Shown piece after piece: positions 8,131 to 17,142 of a stretch of 64,000 bases of DNA (the stretch's first letter is position 1; each line of letters begins with the position of its first letter). The position numbers and the translations under genes were made by a program. Source of the DNA: Sulfuriferula multivorans (GTDB taxonomy: Bacteria > Pseudomonadota > Gammaproteobacteria > Burkholderiales > Sulfuriferulaceae); NCBI RefSeq assembly GCF_003851125.1, contig NZ_BGOW01000017.1:119033-183032 (forward strand), written 5' to 3'. The notes under the pieces were generated by a model. It saw nothing but the letters and a program-made list of their open reading frames with translations. It searched no databases and was not told the DNA's origin.

Positions 8131-9468
8131 TTATTCCCCGGCCACAGTCATGCGCTCTATCAGGATCGAGCCGGTCTGCTTAGAGCCGCGCGCTTCGACA
8201 TCGGTGCCGATGGCGATGATCTGCATGAACATGTCCTTGAGATTGCCGGCAATGGTGATTTCTTCCACCGGGTACTGAATCACCCCGTTTTCCACCCAGA
8301 ATCCGGCCGCGCCGCGCGAGTAGTCGCCGGTGACGGTATTGATGCCATGACCAAGCAGTTCGGTGACCAGCAGGCCGGTATCCATTTTCCTGAGCAGGGC
8401 GGCGAAGTCCTCGCCGGTGCTGGACAGGATCAGGTTATGGTTGCCGCCGGCGTTGCCGGTGGACTGCATCCCGAGCTTGCGTGCGCTGTAACTGCTGAGG
8501 AAATAGCCGCCCAGCACGCCGTCCTTGACCAGGTCCCGGTCATGCGTGGCGACGCCCTCATTGTCAAACGGACTGCTGGCCAGCCCTTTGGCAATATGTG
8601 GACGCTCGGCAATCTGCACGATCGGAGAAAATATCTGCTTGCCCAGGCTGTCGAGCAGGAACGACGACTTGCGGTACAGGCTGCCGCCGCTGGCAGCGGA
8701 AACAAAGTGTCCGATCAGTCCCGCGGCCACGGGGGCTTCAAACAGAACCGGCACCTGGGCGGTTTTGACCTGGCGCGCATCCAGACGACGCACGGTGCGT
8801 TCGCCGGCGCGGCGGCCCACCATGGTGCCGGGGTCCATATCCGCGGCATTGCGGGCAGTGGTATACCAGTAATCACGCTGCATCCCGGCCGTCGATTCGG
8901 CAATCACCGCGCAGCTGATGGCGTGGCGCGAAGTCGGGTAGCCCGCCAGAAAGCCCAGGCTGTTGCCATACACGAACAGTGACTCCTGGGTATTCACGCT
9001 GGCGCCTTCGGAATTGGTGATGCGGCTGTCCACTGCGAGGGCGGCCACTTCGCATTCGCGTGCTGCGTCAATTGCCTGCTCGACGCTGTATGCCCACGGA
9101 TGGTAAAGATCAAGATCAGGAATGTCGCGCGCCAGCAAGGTTTCATCCGGCAGGCCTGCGAAACTATCCTCAGCGGTGTAGCGCGCGATGGTAAGCGCCT
9201 TGTCCACCGTGTCGTGCAATGCTTGCATGCCAAAATCGGAAGTCGACGCATGGCCCTTGCGCTGGCCAATGTATACGGATACGCCGATCCCCTTGTCGCG
9301 GTTGTATTCGATGGTTTCCACTTCGCCTTTGCGCACCGTCACGCTCTGCCCAAATCCGGCGGAAGCCTCGGCTTCGCAGCCGGTGGCACCTTGTTGCCGG
9401 GCATAGGTAAGCATGTTATCAACAAGCGCTTGCAGGTCGTCGCGGGAATGGCTGAATCGGTCGGTCAC
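8131..9468 (-). CDS. pmbA: PmbA/TldE-family metalloprotease subunit
   Basis: 445-aa protein matching PmbA (TldE), the non-catalytic partner of the TldD protease in the TldD/TldE complex. That complex degrades unfolded peptides and matures some modified peptides. Recognisable stretches are VTVRKGEVETIEYNRDKGIGV (about residues 48-68), IGQRKGHASTSDF and the C-terminal GINTVTGDYSRGAAGFWVENG motif shared by the family. It starts with GTG behind a GGAG at 5-nt spacing; no ATG alternative lies close. It is divergent from darP, the usual beta/gammaproteobacterial pairing. tldD is not in the window, which is common. Confidence 0.93.
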   Translation of the reverse strand: MTDRFSHSRDDLQALVDNMLTYARQQGATGCEAEASAGFGQSVTVRKGEVETIEYNRDKGIGVSVYIGQRKGHASTSDFGMQALHDTVDKALTIARYTAEDSFAGLPDETLLARDIPDLDLYHPWAYSVEQAIDAARECEVAALAVDSRITNSEGASVNTQESLFVYGNSLGFLAGYPTSRHAISCAVIAESTAGMQRDYWYTTARNAADMDPGTMVGRRAGERTVRRLDARQVKTAQVPVLFEAPVAAGLIGHFVSAASGGSLYRKSSFLLDSLGKQIFSPIVQIAERPHIAKGLASSPFDNEGVATHDRDLVKDGVLGGYFLSSYSARKLGMQSTGNAGGNHNLILSSTGEDFAALLRKMDTGLLVTELLGHGINTVTGDYSRGAAGFWVENGVIQYPVEEITIAGNLKDMFMQIIAIGTDVEARGSKQTGSILIERMTVAGE

Positions 9469-9534
9469 GGAGACTCCAGGAGGGAATGCCTAAAAGCCGT
9501 TATCATAGCAACATTTCCCCACCCTCTGCGCACC

Positions 9535-10059
9535 ATGGACGACGACATCGAACAACCCATCAGTAAAAGTGAAATCAAACGCCAGATGACCGCGCTGCAA
9601 AAGCTCGGTGAAGAACTGGTCGCCTTGCCCGCCAGCAAGCTGGATCAGCTGGATTTACCGGAAACCCTGCGCGATGCGGTGAATCAGGCCAAACGCATCA
9701 CTGCACATGGCGGCCTGCGTCGTCAGATGCAGTATATCGGCCGCCTGATGCGCATTACCGATGCACAGCCGATCGCCGAGCAACTCAATGCCTGGCGTGG
9801 CGATAGCGCCGAAGTCATCGCCGAGTTTCACCGCATGGAAAACTGGCGCACGCGCCTGCTGGCCGACGACGCGGCGCTGACCGAGTTTGTCGATATTTAC
9901 CCGCAGGCCGATGCCCAGCAACTTCGCACCCTGGTCCGTAATGCGCGCCGTGAAGCGGCTGCCGCACAAGCACCGAAAAGCAGCCGGGCACTTTTCAAGC
10001 TGATTCGCGGGCTGCTTTCAAATGACGCAACGGATGAACAGGACCCTGTTGAGGAATAA
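9535..10059 (+). CDS. darP: dual-action ribosomal maturation protein DarP (YjgA/DUF615)
   Basis: 174-aa DUF615/YjgA protein. It binds late 50S assembly intermediates and helps form the peptidyl transferase centre. Visible family features are ISKSEIKRQMTALQKLGEELV (near residues 9-29), LRRQMQYIGRLMR, and FVDIYPQADAQQLRTLVRNA. I chose the ATG at 9535 from the family N-terminus. The open frame upstream is only the shadow of pmbA on the other strand. The 66-bp spacer to the divergent pmbA must hold both promoters. A strong bidirectional terminator follows immediately. Confidence 0.93.
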   Translation: MDDDIEQPISKSEIKRQMTALQKLGEELVALPASKLDQLDLPETLRDAVNQAKRITAHGGLRRQMQYIGRLMRITDAQPIAEQLNAWRGDSAEVIAEFHRMENWRTRLLADDAALTEFVDIYPQADAQQLRTLVRNARREAAAAQAPKSSRALFKLIRGLLSNDATDEQDPVEE

Positions 10060-10063
10060 GAAA

Positions 10064-10092
10064 AAGGGCAGGATGCCTGGCATCCTGCCCTT
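10064..10092. terminator. bidirectional Rho-independent terminator between darP and yedE-like gene
   Basis: A 13-bp perfect stem (AAGGGCAGGATGC with its complement) closes a 3-nt loop. It is flanked by AAGAAAA on the left and TTGTTT on the right, so it can act on both strands. It sits between the convergent ends of darP and the YeeE/YedE gene. Confidence 0.85.
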
Positions 10093-10117
10093 GTTTGAAT
10101 CAGCTGAACTGTTCAGT

Positions 10118-11299
10118 TCAAGCTTCGCGCATCATGATCATGTATTGGATTTTCATGGTGATCGCGCTGCCTGCCACAATCGCGAAAAATGCGATAAATG
10201 ACCCCAGGGCAAGCGTCGACACGCCGGTAATGCCTTGTCCGATGGTACAACCCATCGCCAGTACCCCGCCGAAGCCCATCAAGACTGCGCCGATGACATG
10301 GGTTACGAAGTCCTTGAAGGAGGCGAACCACTCGATACGGAAGCTGCGGCTCACCACCGACCACAGGAACGAGCCAGCGGCCACTCCCAACACCGCCATG
10401 ATGCCGAAAGTCAAAAAGGCTTTAGTGAATCCGGACGCGCCATACCCCAGCATCTGCCCCATCGGGTTGATAAAGGTAAACGATTGCGGGCTGAGCGGCA
10501 TGATATCGGCTGGCTTGCCAGCATCCGAGTTCGCCAGGAAGTCCCATTGCTGGCCATAGTCCAGTAATGTGTGACGTGATCCGTCCACCAGGACACTGAC
10601 GTTACTGGTCACATACCAGGCCGCGAGTACCGCCAGCCCAACCACCAAACCGCCGAGAATGAGATCACGGTTATTGCGGAAGTCGACTGATTTAAACACA
10701 TACACGAGCAGCGCCAAACCCAGTATTCCACCGATAATCAGGCGTGCCTTGACAGCGTTTTGAGCGCCAGCCAGAAGCGTGCCCAAATCCTGGTGAGGGC
10801 CCACATTGATCGCCAGAGGACGAATCCAGCCGTTAAACAGCACGCTGAATAATGTCTTGTCCGAATTCGGAAACGGGTTGGTCATATAGTAGGCGATCAC
10901 TCCAATAATCAGCACAACCACGATGGATTTAAGGTTACCGGCGCCAGCGCGGACCAGGCTCTTATTACCGCAACCAGACGCCAGCGTCATTCCAACGCCG
11001 AACATCAAACCGCCGAGCAGGTTTTCTGCCCAGATTAATTGCCCGCTGCGGTAGGGAGGAAAGGATGCATCGGGATTCAGCTTGCCGAAATATTCCAGTA
11101 CCACTACACCCAGCAATGCCACCGCAATCGCCAGCAGCCAGGAGCGCATCCGGCCGGTATCGCCCATATTGACCCAGTCCGATACGGCACCCATGGTACA
11201 AAAATTTGTCTTGTTGACGACTGCGCCCATGATCAACGCTATGCCGAAAGTCAGCCAGAGGAACATTGACTGTCCCTGCTGAAAGGTATCAAAAATCAT
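10118..11299 (-). CDS. YeeE/YedE-family sulfur-compound (thiosulfate-type) transporter
   Basis: 393-aa inner-membrane protein with about ten segments. It carries the three conserved cysteines of the YeeE/YedE family: KTNFCTMG (Cys34), LASGCGNKS (Cys110) and AMGCTIGQG (Cys351). In the characterised thiosulfate transporter YeeE these line the substrate path and pass the sulfur compound along by brief contacts. The start has AGGAG 8 nt upstream, and a GTTACGGTAAC inverted repeat lies just before it. No TusA/SirA-like partner gene is adjacent, so whether it carries thiosulfate or another sulfur species is open. It fits the sulfur-related genes near 24-27 kb. Confidence 0.9.
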   Translation of the reverse strand: MIFDTFQQGQSMFLWLTFGIALIMGAVVNKTNFCTMGAVSDWVNMGDTGRMRSWLLAIAVALLGVVVLEYFGKLNPDASFPPYRSGQLIWAENLLGGLMFGVGMTLASGCGNKSLVRAGAGNLKSIVVVLIIGVIAYYMTNPFPNSDKTLFSVLFNGWIRPLAINVGPHQDLGTLLAGAQNAVKARLIIGGILGLALLVYVFKSVDFRNNRDLILGGLVVGLAVLAAWYVTSNVSVLVDGSRHTLLDYGQQWDFLANSDAGKPADIMPLSPQSFTFINPMGQMLGYGASGFTKAFLTFGIMAVLGVAAGSFLWSVVSRSFRIEWFASFKDFVTHVIGAVLMGFGGVLAMGCTIGQGITGVSTLALGSFIAFFAIVAGSAITMKIQYMIMMREA

Positions 11300-11462
11300 C
11301 TTTTTTTACTCCTGTTACGGTAACGCACTGCCGCACGTACAATTTTATATTTTGCAGCCAATTAACAACGTCCTGCGCCGCTTACCCAACGCCGGACGAA
11401 AGTTTATACAGGCTACCCATTCACAACCAATTACCCTGACAAAACCCGGGAACGACGCGTAA

Positions 11463-12152
11463 TTACTCCGGACTCGCTACATACCGCGTCGCATCCGCCA
11501 CACCCGCTTCGATGAAGCCTTGACGACGTAACCGGCATGAGTCGCATACGCCACAGGCGCGTCCTGCCGCATCGGCCTGGTAACAGGAAACCGTGGCATT
11601 GTAATCCACACCCAGTTCGGTTCCAAGACGAATAATCTGCGCCTTGCCGAGCTGCATCAGCGGAGTGTGGACATGCAATTGCTTGCCTTCCACACCTGCT
11701 TTGGTCGCCAGATTTGCCATGGTTTCGAAGGAAGCAATGTATTCCGGGCGGCAATCGGGATAGCCGGAGTAATCCACCGCATTCACGCCGATGAAAATAT
11801 CGCGGCTCTCCAGCACTTCCGCCCAGGCCAGTGCAATCGAGAGCATGATGGTATTACGCGCCGGGACATAGGTCACTGGTATGCCTGTACTGGCCTGCTC
11901 CGGTACGGCAATGCGCGAATCGGTCAGCGCGGAGCCTCCGAACATCGCCAGATCGAGCTTGAATACACGATGCTCGACGGCACCCTGGCGGGCAGCCACC
12001 CGCGCCGCGGCATCCAGTTCGGCACTGTGACGCTGTCCGTAGTCAAAACTTAAAGCATGACAGGCGAATCCGCTGCTGCGCGCAATCGCCAGCACTGTTG
12101 CGGAATCCAGTCCGCCGGAAAGCAATATGACTGCGCGGCGCGTCTTGTCCAT
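11463..12152 (-). CDS. queC: 7-cyano-7-deazaguanine synthase
   Basis: 229-aa QueC, which converts 7-carboxy-7-deazaguanine to preQ0 using ATP and ammonia in the queuosine pathway. It has the N-terminal PP-loop SGGLDSATV (residues 12-20) and the four-Cys zinc site near the C-terminus (C...ACGVCDSCR). The length is normal. The ATG at 12152 overlaps the queE stop as TGATG; a TTG one codon earlier is less likely. It is the last gene of the run that starts upstream at yebC or ruvC. queD is not in the window. Confidence 0.95.
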   Translation of the reverse strand: MDKTRRAVILLSGGLDSATVLAIARSSGFACHALSFDYGQRHSAELDAAARVAARQGAVEHRVFKLDLAMFGGSALTDSRIAVPEQASTGIPVTYVPARNTIMLSIALAWAEVLESRDIFIGVNAVDYSGYPDCRPEYIASFETMANLATKAGVEGKQLHVHTPLMQLGKAQIIRLGTELGVDYNATVSCYQADAAGRACGVCDSCRLRRQGFIEAGVADATRYVASPE

Positions 12153-12799
12153 CAACGTCCCGCCACTTCGCCCCAGAAAATTTTGTGCAGCTGCACCTGC
12201 ATCCGTACCGGCAGACGATCGCGCAGAACCCAGTCAGCCAGCTGACCGGACTGCAATTGCCCGTGCACCGGTGAAAACAAGACCGGGCAGCGCTGTGTCA
12301 GCTGGTGCTCCTGCAACAGGCTGCGCGCCCAATCGTAGTCGGCCGCATCGACGATGACGAACTTTATTTCGTCGTGCGGGGTCAGGTATTTGAGATTGTT
12401 CCAGTCGTTTTTTGCTGCTTCGCCCGACCCCGGTGTTTTGATATCCATTATTCTGGAGACCCTCGGGTCAATACCACTGATGTCCAGTGCACCACTGGTT
12501 TCGAGTGACACATCGTAGCCGGCATCGCACAGCGCGGCGAGCAGTAGCGGTGCATTCTTTTGGGCCAGCGGTTCACCCCCGGTGACGGTGACATAGCGCG
12601 GCGCATACTGTGCTACCTGCTCCAGGACAGCCGCGATGCTCATGCTGTTACCACCATGAAAAGCATAGGCGGTGTCGCAGTAACCACAACGCAGCGGGCA
12701 TCCGGTCAGCCGGATAAATACCGTAGGCAGGCCGGCACGGCTGGTTTCGCCTTGCACGGAATAGAAAATCTCGGTGATACGAAGGGTAGCGTCGAACAA
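12152..12799 (-). CDS. queE: 7-carboxy-7-deazaguanine synthase (radical SAM)
   Basis: 215-aa QueE, the radical SAM enzyme that rearranges carboxytetrahydropterin to carboxydeazaguanine. The cluster motif is [11 protein letters not shown], giving CX3CX2C at Cys34, Cys38 and Cys41, with TGGEPL following near residue 75. The start codon is TTG at 12799, only 4 nt after the ybgF stop. No ATG or GTG lies before the conserved [11 protein letters not shown] stretch, so TTG is forced unless the family N-terminus is truncated. Translation is probably coupled to ybgF upstream and queC downstream. Confidence 0.93.
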   Translation of the reverse strand: MFDATLRITEIFYSVQGETSRAGLPTVFIRLTGCPLRCGYCDTAYAFHGGNSMSIAAVLEQVAQYAPRYVTVTGGEPLAQKNAPLLLAALCDAGYDVSLETSGALDISGIDPRVSRIMDIKTPGSGEAAKNDWNNLKYLTPHDEIKFVIVDAADYDWARSLLQEHQLTQRCPVLFSPVHGQLQSGQLADWVLRDRLPVRMQVQLHKIFWGEVAGR

Positions 12800-12803
12800 G
12801 ATA

Positions 12804-13595
12804 TTACTTCAATGCGTCCAGGCGCTTTCGCGCCAGTGTCGTGGCATTGCTGTCCGGATATTTGGTAACCAGCACTGTCAAGGTCTTGCGCGCTGCGTCG
12901 AGATCGCCCATTTCGAGTTGCGCGCTGGATATATTCAGCATCGCATCCGGGACTTTGGGATTATCCGGGTGAGCTGCAATCAACTTCCGCTGCTGTGCGA
13001 TTGCCGCCTTGTAATCCTTCATGGAAAAGTAGGCATTTCCTATCCAGTACTGTGCGCTAGGAGTTAGCGGATTGTCCGGATATTTTTTGATGAAGTCCTT
13101 GAATGCAGCAATCGTGGCTGGATAGTTAGCCGCCTTGAACTGGTTTAATGCGGCTTCATAGTCGTGTGCGCTGTTACCGCCAGCTGCAGGCAGCGCGGGT
13201 ACGGCTGAAGTGGTTTTGTCGGATGCTGCGTCAGTTGCAGCCGAGGCAGCAGGACCATTATCGGCATGCTGGATCTTACGCAGTCGGGTATCGAGATCCG
13301 TATATAAATCATTCTGACGTTTTTGCGTCACGCTGATTTCGTTGGACTGTACGTCCACGTCGCCACGCAAGCGTCTGACCTGCGCTTTGAGTTCTTCTAC
13401 TTCAGACAACAGGTTAAGCATGGAGCCATTTTGCAGCATGGATTCAAGCCTGCCGATACGAGCATCCATGCTGCTGATCTGGGCTTGCATATCCGCCAGA
13501 TGGCGCGCCACCTCGGCGTCATTCGCACTTGCCGGAAGATAAATACCAGCAAGGCAGACCGCCAGAAGCAAACGGAAGTATGGCGCGCGCATCAT
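12804..13595 (-). CDS. ybgF: Tol-Pal system protein YbgF / CpoB
   Basis: 263-aa periplasmic protein that coordinates outer-membrane constriction with peptidoglycan synthesis during division. It has a signal peptide (LLLAVCLAGIYLPASA), an N-terminal trimeric coiled coil (residues 28-110, rich in heptads such as ARIGRLESMLQN and EELKAQVRRLRGDVD), an Ala/Ser-rich linker, and a C-terminal TPR domain beginning at YEAALNQFKAANYPATIAAF. Three TPR-like units are visible. It directly follows pal in the operon, as in E. coli. Confidence 0.93.
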   Translation of the reverse strand: MMRAPYFRLLLAVCLAGIYLPASANDAEVARHLADMQAQISSMDARIGRLESMLQNGSMLNLLSEVEELKAQVRRLRGDVDVQSNEISVTQKRQNDLYTDLDTRLRKIQHADNGPAASAATDAASDKTTSAVPALPAAGGNSAHDYEAALNQFKAANYPATIAAFKDFIKKYPDNPLTPSAQYWIGNAYFSMKDYKAAIAQQRKLIAAHPDNPKVPDAMLNISSAQLEMGDLDAARKTLTVLVTKYPDSNATTLARKRLDALK

Positions 13596-13601
13596 TCGCT
13601 G

Positions 13602-14174
13602 TTACTCGCCTTGATAGACGATATCAACGCGGCGGTTTTCTTTCCAGGCAGCTTCGTCATCACCAGTGGCTTTGGGTTTTTCTTCGCCGAAGCTGACTGC
13701 TTCCATCTGCGACTCGGGCACACCCAGGGTGTTCAGCACCTTGCGTACGCTGTCGGCACGACGTTGACCCAGCGCCAGGTTATATTCACGGCTGCCGCGA
13801 TCATCGGTATTGCCCTGCAGCGTGACTTTGGCATCCTTATGGCTGCTCAGATAACCGGCGTGAGCCTGCAGCGTTGGGCGGTAGCTGTCTTGCACCACCG
13901 AGCTGTCGTAATCAAAATAGATACTGCGCTGCGACAGCGGGCTGTTAGGGTCGGTGAGCGGATTAACCTGCTTGTTGCGAGCGGCTTCCTGTTCGGCGAG
14001 GCGGCGTTGCTCCAGCGCACGCAGCTCGGCAGCTTTTTCCGCCGCAGCTTTTGCTGCCGCATCCTGTTGTGCTTTTTGCGCATTCAAATCCTGCACATTG
14101 GCGGGTTTTTCCTGCATCGACGAACAGCCGGCCAGTACACCAACCAGCAGCAGACTCAGTATCATTTTGTTCAT
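13602..14174 (-). CDS. pal: peptidoglycan-associated lipoprotein Pal
   Basis: 190-aa outer-membrane lipoprotein. The signal peptide ends in LAGC (acylated Cys17), followed by a charged Ala/Gln/Glu-rich stretch (residues 28-70). The C-terminal OmpA-like domain has IYFDYDSS, GNTDDRGSREYNLALGQRRA and NRRVDIVY. This domain binds diaminopimelate in peptidoglycan and TolB. The upstream AAAGGAAATAAC is a good ribosome-binding site. It is separated from tolB by 350 bp, unusually far for this operon. Confidence 0.96.
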   Translation of the reverse strand: MNKMILSLLLVGVLAGCSSMQEKPANVQDLNAQKAQQDAAAKAAAEKAAELRALEQRRLAEQEAARNKQVNPLTDPNSPLSQRSIYFDYDSSVVQDSYRPTLQAHAGYLSSHKDAKVTLQGNTDDRGSREYNLALGQRRADSVRKVLNTLGVPESQMEAVSFGEEKPKATGDDEAAWKENRRVDIVYQGE

Positions 14175-14198
14175 GTTATTTCCTTTTAGTTTAGTTAA

Positions 14199-14312
14199 TT
14201 ACACGTGCAACCAATTGAACAAGTTATTGCCCAAGCCAGCATGGCCGCGCTGCAGCTTGACCAATTCATCATAGTGCCAAACCTGCCCATCACAACTGGC
14301 ATAGCGCAGCAT
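14199..14312 (-). CDS. possible 37-aa small ORF in the tolB-pal spacer
   Basis: Open frame starting MLRYASCDGQVWHYDELVKL and ending in NNLFNWLHV. Its composition (Trp, His, Tyr and charged residues) looks protein-like rather than random. Only a weak GGGG lies before the ATG. It ends 25 nt before pal. I recognise no family. It may be a small protein, a relic of a longer gene, or chance. Confidence 0.25.
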   Translation of the reverse strand: MLRYASCDGQVWHYDELVKLQRGHAGLGNNLFNWLHV

Positions 14313-14362
14313 TTCTGATGATCCCCGGGTTCATGGCTTCCCTGAGAAAAGCATTTCCTGTC

Positions 14363-14494
14363 TCACAGGTTCGATTCTGCCAACTCCCCATGTCGTACCT
14401 GCATGTTAGCGAAGCGCCCCGTAATGCCTTGCGCAAAATCAGGGACGATTCTCCAGCCTCCAGTTACGACAGCGCTTGGGATGCCGGATTTCAT
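14363..14494 (-). CDS. possible 43-aa small ORF in the tolB-pal spacer
   Basis: Open frame beginning MKSGIPSAVVTGGWRIVPDF, with AAGGAA 7 nt before its ATG, a credible ribosome-binding site. It lies 30 nt after the tolB stop and in the same direction, so it would be translated from the tol transcript. I recognise no family or domain. Together with the downstream 37-aa frame it fills most of the spacer. Confidence 0.3.
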   Translation of the reverse strand: MKSGIPSAVVTGGWRIVPDFAQGITGRFANMQVRHGELAESNL

Positions 14495-14524
14495 TACGAG
14501 TTCCTTGCTGACAAATTCGTCAGA

Positions 14525-15811
14525 TTAAGGCCCCCAGGCCGGCTCGCGCATGTCGCCCGCCTGATCGGATAAACGGGCGCGCGTTTTACCATCCACCGAT
14601 ACCGTTGCCAAAATTCCACGGCCGTTAATATCGGTTGCGTAAACAATCATGCTGCCATTGGGGGCAAAACTGGGCGACTCATCATGTGTGGTATCGGTCA
14701 ACACCTGCACCTGGCCGTTATCGATGTTTTGCAGCGCAACCTGAAAACGCCCGGCATCGCGACGAATATAAGCAAAGCTTTTTCCGTCCGGACTCCACGC
14801 AGGCGAGACGTTATACTTGCCCTCAAAAGTAACGCGCTTGATATCGCTACCGTTCGCGTCCATACGATAAATCTGTGGGCTACCGCCGCGATCGGAGGTA
14901 AACAGCAACGACTTGCCATCCGGGCTCCAGGCCGGTTCGGTATCGATATTGCCGCCATGTGTCAGTCGGGTCACGCCCGAACCATCCGCCTTGATGGTAT
15001 AAATTTGCGAGCCGTCGTCCCGCGACAGCACTATCGCCAGTCGCGTGCCATCCGGTGACCACGCAGGCGCACTATTGCTACCCTTGAAATTGGCCAGCAC
15101 ACGGCGCGAACCCGTGGCCAGTGACTGGACATAAATGACTGGCTTCTTGTTCTCAAACGAGACATATGCAATGCGCGTGCCGTCCGGCGACCAGGCTGGT
15201 GAAATTAGCGGTTGCACCGAATTCACCACGACCTGTGGATCCTGTCCGTCCGAATCTGCTACCAGCAACTGATAGTGCTTGCCATGCTTGATGATGTAAG
15301 CAATGCGGGTGGAAAAAGAACCGGGGATACCGGTGAGTTTTTCATACACTACATCGGCAATCTTGTGACCGGTGGCACGCAATTGCGCGGGTACGATGGT
15401 GTAGTTGAACCCGGCAATCTGGGTTTGCTTGACCACGTCCATCAGCCGAAATCGCACTTCCAGCCGTCCATCCGGCAGCGGCACGATGCGCCCGATCACC
15501 GCGGCATCGCTGCCCAACGCCCTAAATGCCGGGAACTGCACGTCTCCGACATCGGTAGGTGGCGGTTGCACGCTGCTCGCGTCCACCAGCCTGAACTGAC
15601 CGCTGCGATTCAAATCCCCCCCCACCACGCTGCTAATGACCTGCGCCGGCCCCGGCGCGCCAGCGAATGGCACAATGGACACTGGAATACGGGTGGCCGC
15701 TCCGCCAAACACCTCTATCGTCATGGCTGCGAAAGCAGCCTGCGCCAGGCCGAGCAGCAACAGGAAAACAGCAAATCGGGTACGGTTTGGATTAAGCCAT
15801 TCAGTCTTCAT
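14525..15811 (-). CDS. tolB: Tol-Pal system beta-propeller protein TolB
   Basis: 428-aa periplasmic protein. The signal peptide ends near AQAAFAAM. An N-terminal alpha/beta domain (residues 30-160) is followed by a six-bladed propeller with clear PD40 repeats: ISPAWSPDGTRIAYVS, SAPAWSPDGTRLAIVL, TEPAWSPDGKSLLFTS, VSPAWSPDGKSFAYI and the weaker ESPSFAPNGSMIVYAT. It binds Pal and is moved by TolA under the proton motive force during cell constriction. The length is normal. It lies 30 bp downstream of tolA. Confidence 0.97.
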   Translation of the reverse strand: MKTEWLNPNRTRFAVFLLLLGLAQAAFAAMTIEVFGGAATRIPVSIVPFAGAPGPAQVISSVVGGDLNRSGQFRLVDASSVQPPPTDVGDVQFPAFRALGSDAAVIGRIVPLPDGRLEVRFRLMDVVKQTQIAGFNYTIVPAQLRATGHKIADVVYEKLTGIPGSFSTRIAYIIKHGKHYQLLVADSDGQDPQVVVNSVQPLISPAWSPDGTRIAYVSFENKKPVIYVQSLATGSRRVLANFKGSNSAPAWSPDGTRLAIVLSRDDGSQIYTIKADGSGVTRLTHGGNIDTEPAWSPDGKSLLFTSDRGGSPQIYRMDANGSDIKRVTFEGKYNVSPAWSPDGKSFAYIRRDAGRFQVALQNIDNGQVQVLTDTTHDESPSFAPNGSMIVYATDINGRGILATVSVDGKTRARLSDQAGDMREPAWGP

Positions 15812-15841
15812 AAGTTGTCCATTTTAACACATTCAATCAGC

Positions 15842-16720
15842 TCAATTTTCCTGCTTTGGCTGGATTGGCAAGGTCAGGTCGCGAAAGCGCGCAGCGACCG
15901 CTTTATCTGGCGGCAGCGGCAACGGCACCGCTTTCAGAATTGCCCGTTCCACGGCCGTATCGTAAGCAGGCTGGCCACTGCTGCTAATCAGCTTGACCGA
16001 CCCGACTTCACCGCTGGGCAGTACCGTCACGGCAAAGACAGCCTTGGGGTTGCCGACCATGTTCTCCGGCAGATTCAACATACTGGCGATCTTGCTACGG
16101 ATGCGCTCCTTGTAGGTTGCCTCCATTTTGGCCTGCTCGGCACCCAGCTGACTTGCCTGCTGGGCCTGTTGCAACCTGCTGGTTTCGCTCGCTAATTCCT
16201 TGTTCATGAGATCACGCGCCTGTTGCGCATTCAGCTTAAGCAAGGCTTCCTGTTTGCGCTTCAGCTCGTCTTGTTTACGTTTCGCCGCCAGCTGTTTCTC
16301 CTGCTGCTGTTTTTCCTGTTCGGCCTGTTTGCGTTGCTCAGCTTCCTGCTTTTGCTGCTGCTGTAACTGCTGTTTGCGCTGTTGTGCCTCGGCCCGCTTT
16401 TGTTGCTCAAGCTGCGCTTGCTGCTGCTCACGTTCCAAGCGTTCTTTCCGCTTTTTTTCCTTTAATGCAATATCGGGCTGCGGCTGGGGTGGCTGCGGCT
16501 CTACCACTGGCTCCGGCTTGGGTTTCGGCGCCGGCTGAGGCTTCACCACAGGCTTGGCCGGGGGCGGCGGCAATGCTTCCCACAAATCCGCCATCACCGG
16601 TGGAGGCGGATGGGATCGCCAGTTCACGCTGAATATCAAAAATCCGATAAACAGCAAGTGCACCAGCACCGCCAATATGGCAGCGGGCAAACGCCCTGGT
16701 TTAACCGTATCCTCCCGCAT
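15842..16720 (-). CDS. tolA: cell envelope integrity protein TolA
   Basis: 292 aa. A short cytoplasmic N-terminus leads to one membrane helix (ILAVLVHLLFIGFLIFSV, residues 15-32) and a Pro/Lys-rich segment. Next comes a long helical domain very rich in Gln, Lys and Glu (about residues 85-185), then the C-terminal TolA/TonB-like domain with LPSGEVGSVKLISSSGQPAYD. It links the TolQR motor to TolB-Pal. Its ATG overlaps the tolR stop by one base (TGATG). The low-complexity region is normal for the family. Confidence 0.95.
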   Translation of the reverse strand: MREDTVKPGRLPAAILAVLVHLLFIGFLIFSVNWRSHPPPPVMADLWEALPPPPAKPVVKPQPAPKPKPEPVVEPQPPQPQPDIALKEKKRKERLEREQQQAQLEQQKRAEAQQRKQQLQQQQKQEAEQRKQAEQEKQQQEKQLAAKRKQDELKRKQEALLKLNAQQARDLMNKELASETSRLQQAQQASQLGAEQAKMEATYKERIRSKIASMLNLPENMVGNPKAVFAVTVLPSGEVGSVKLISSSGQPAYDTAVERAILKAVPLPLPPDKAVAARFRDLTLPIQPKQEN

Positions 16721-17139
16721 CAGCTGGCCCCGGGTTTGGCCAGCAACCCCAGGCGTTTGACGTGGTTTTGCTGCATCAGGCTCATTATCTTCATTACTTC
16801 TTCATAGCGCACATTCTTGTCGGCTGCGATGACGACCGGCTGATCCGGATTAGCCTGCTGCTTCTCGTTGATAATGCCGGCCAGCTCACCACGCGTAACA
16901 GCATTGTCCGAACCGCCAGTGGCCCGATCACGCAAGCGTAGCGTGCCGTCGGCACGAATCGTGACTTCGATCGGTTCCACCGGTACTGATTGTGATTTGG
17001 CCACACTCGGCAATTCCACCTGCCCGGGGTTAATCATCGGCGCGGTGATCATGAAAATAATCAGCAGTACCAACATCACGTCGATGTAGGGCACCACATT
17101 GATCTGGTTCATCTGCTTGCGCGGGCGGCGGCTACTCAT
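16720..17139 (-). CDS. tolR: Tol-Pal motor protein TolR (ExbD family)
   Basis: 139 aa with one N-terminal membrane helix. The segment IDVMLVLLIIFMITAPM (near residues 19-35) contains the essential proton-path Asp, and is preceded by the NQINVVPY motif. The C-terminal periplasmic domain has the VVIAADKNVRYEEVMKIMSLMQ pattern of ExbD/TolR. With TolQ it forms the proton-driven motor that energises TolA. It lies 3 nt after tolQ and overlaps tolA. Confidence 0.96.
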   Translation of the reverse strand: MSSRRPRKQMNQINVVPYIDVMLVLLIIFMITAPMINPGQVELPSVAKSQSVPVEPIEVTIRADGTLRLRDRATGGSDNAVTRGELAGIINEKQQANPDQPVVIAADKNVRYEEVMKIMSLMQQNHVKRLGLLAKPGAS

Positions 17140-17142
17140 CTA

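Larger units (their letters stand above)
14175..14524 (-). other. 350-bp spacer inside the tol-pal operon
   Basis: No known gene. It holds the two small open frames described separately, and on the plus strand a short tRNA T-arm-like string (GGTTCGATTCTGCC near 14367-14380) without the rest of a tRNA. I see no intrinsic terminator or strong promoter, so tolB and pal may still share a transcript. Confidence 0.6.

Noticed and set aside
14361..14396. tRNA- or tmRNA-like 3' end (GGTTCGATTCTGCCAACTCCCCA) on the plus strand
   Set aside because: The T-stem does not pair properly, and no matching acceptor 5' strand, D-arm or anticodon arm lies upstream.
16165..16465. Gln/Lys-rich low-complexity tract as a DNA repeat
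   Set aside because: It encodes the normal helical domain of TolA; no exact DNA repeat unit is visible.
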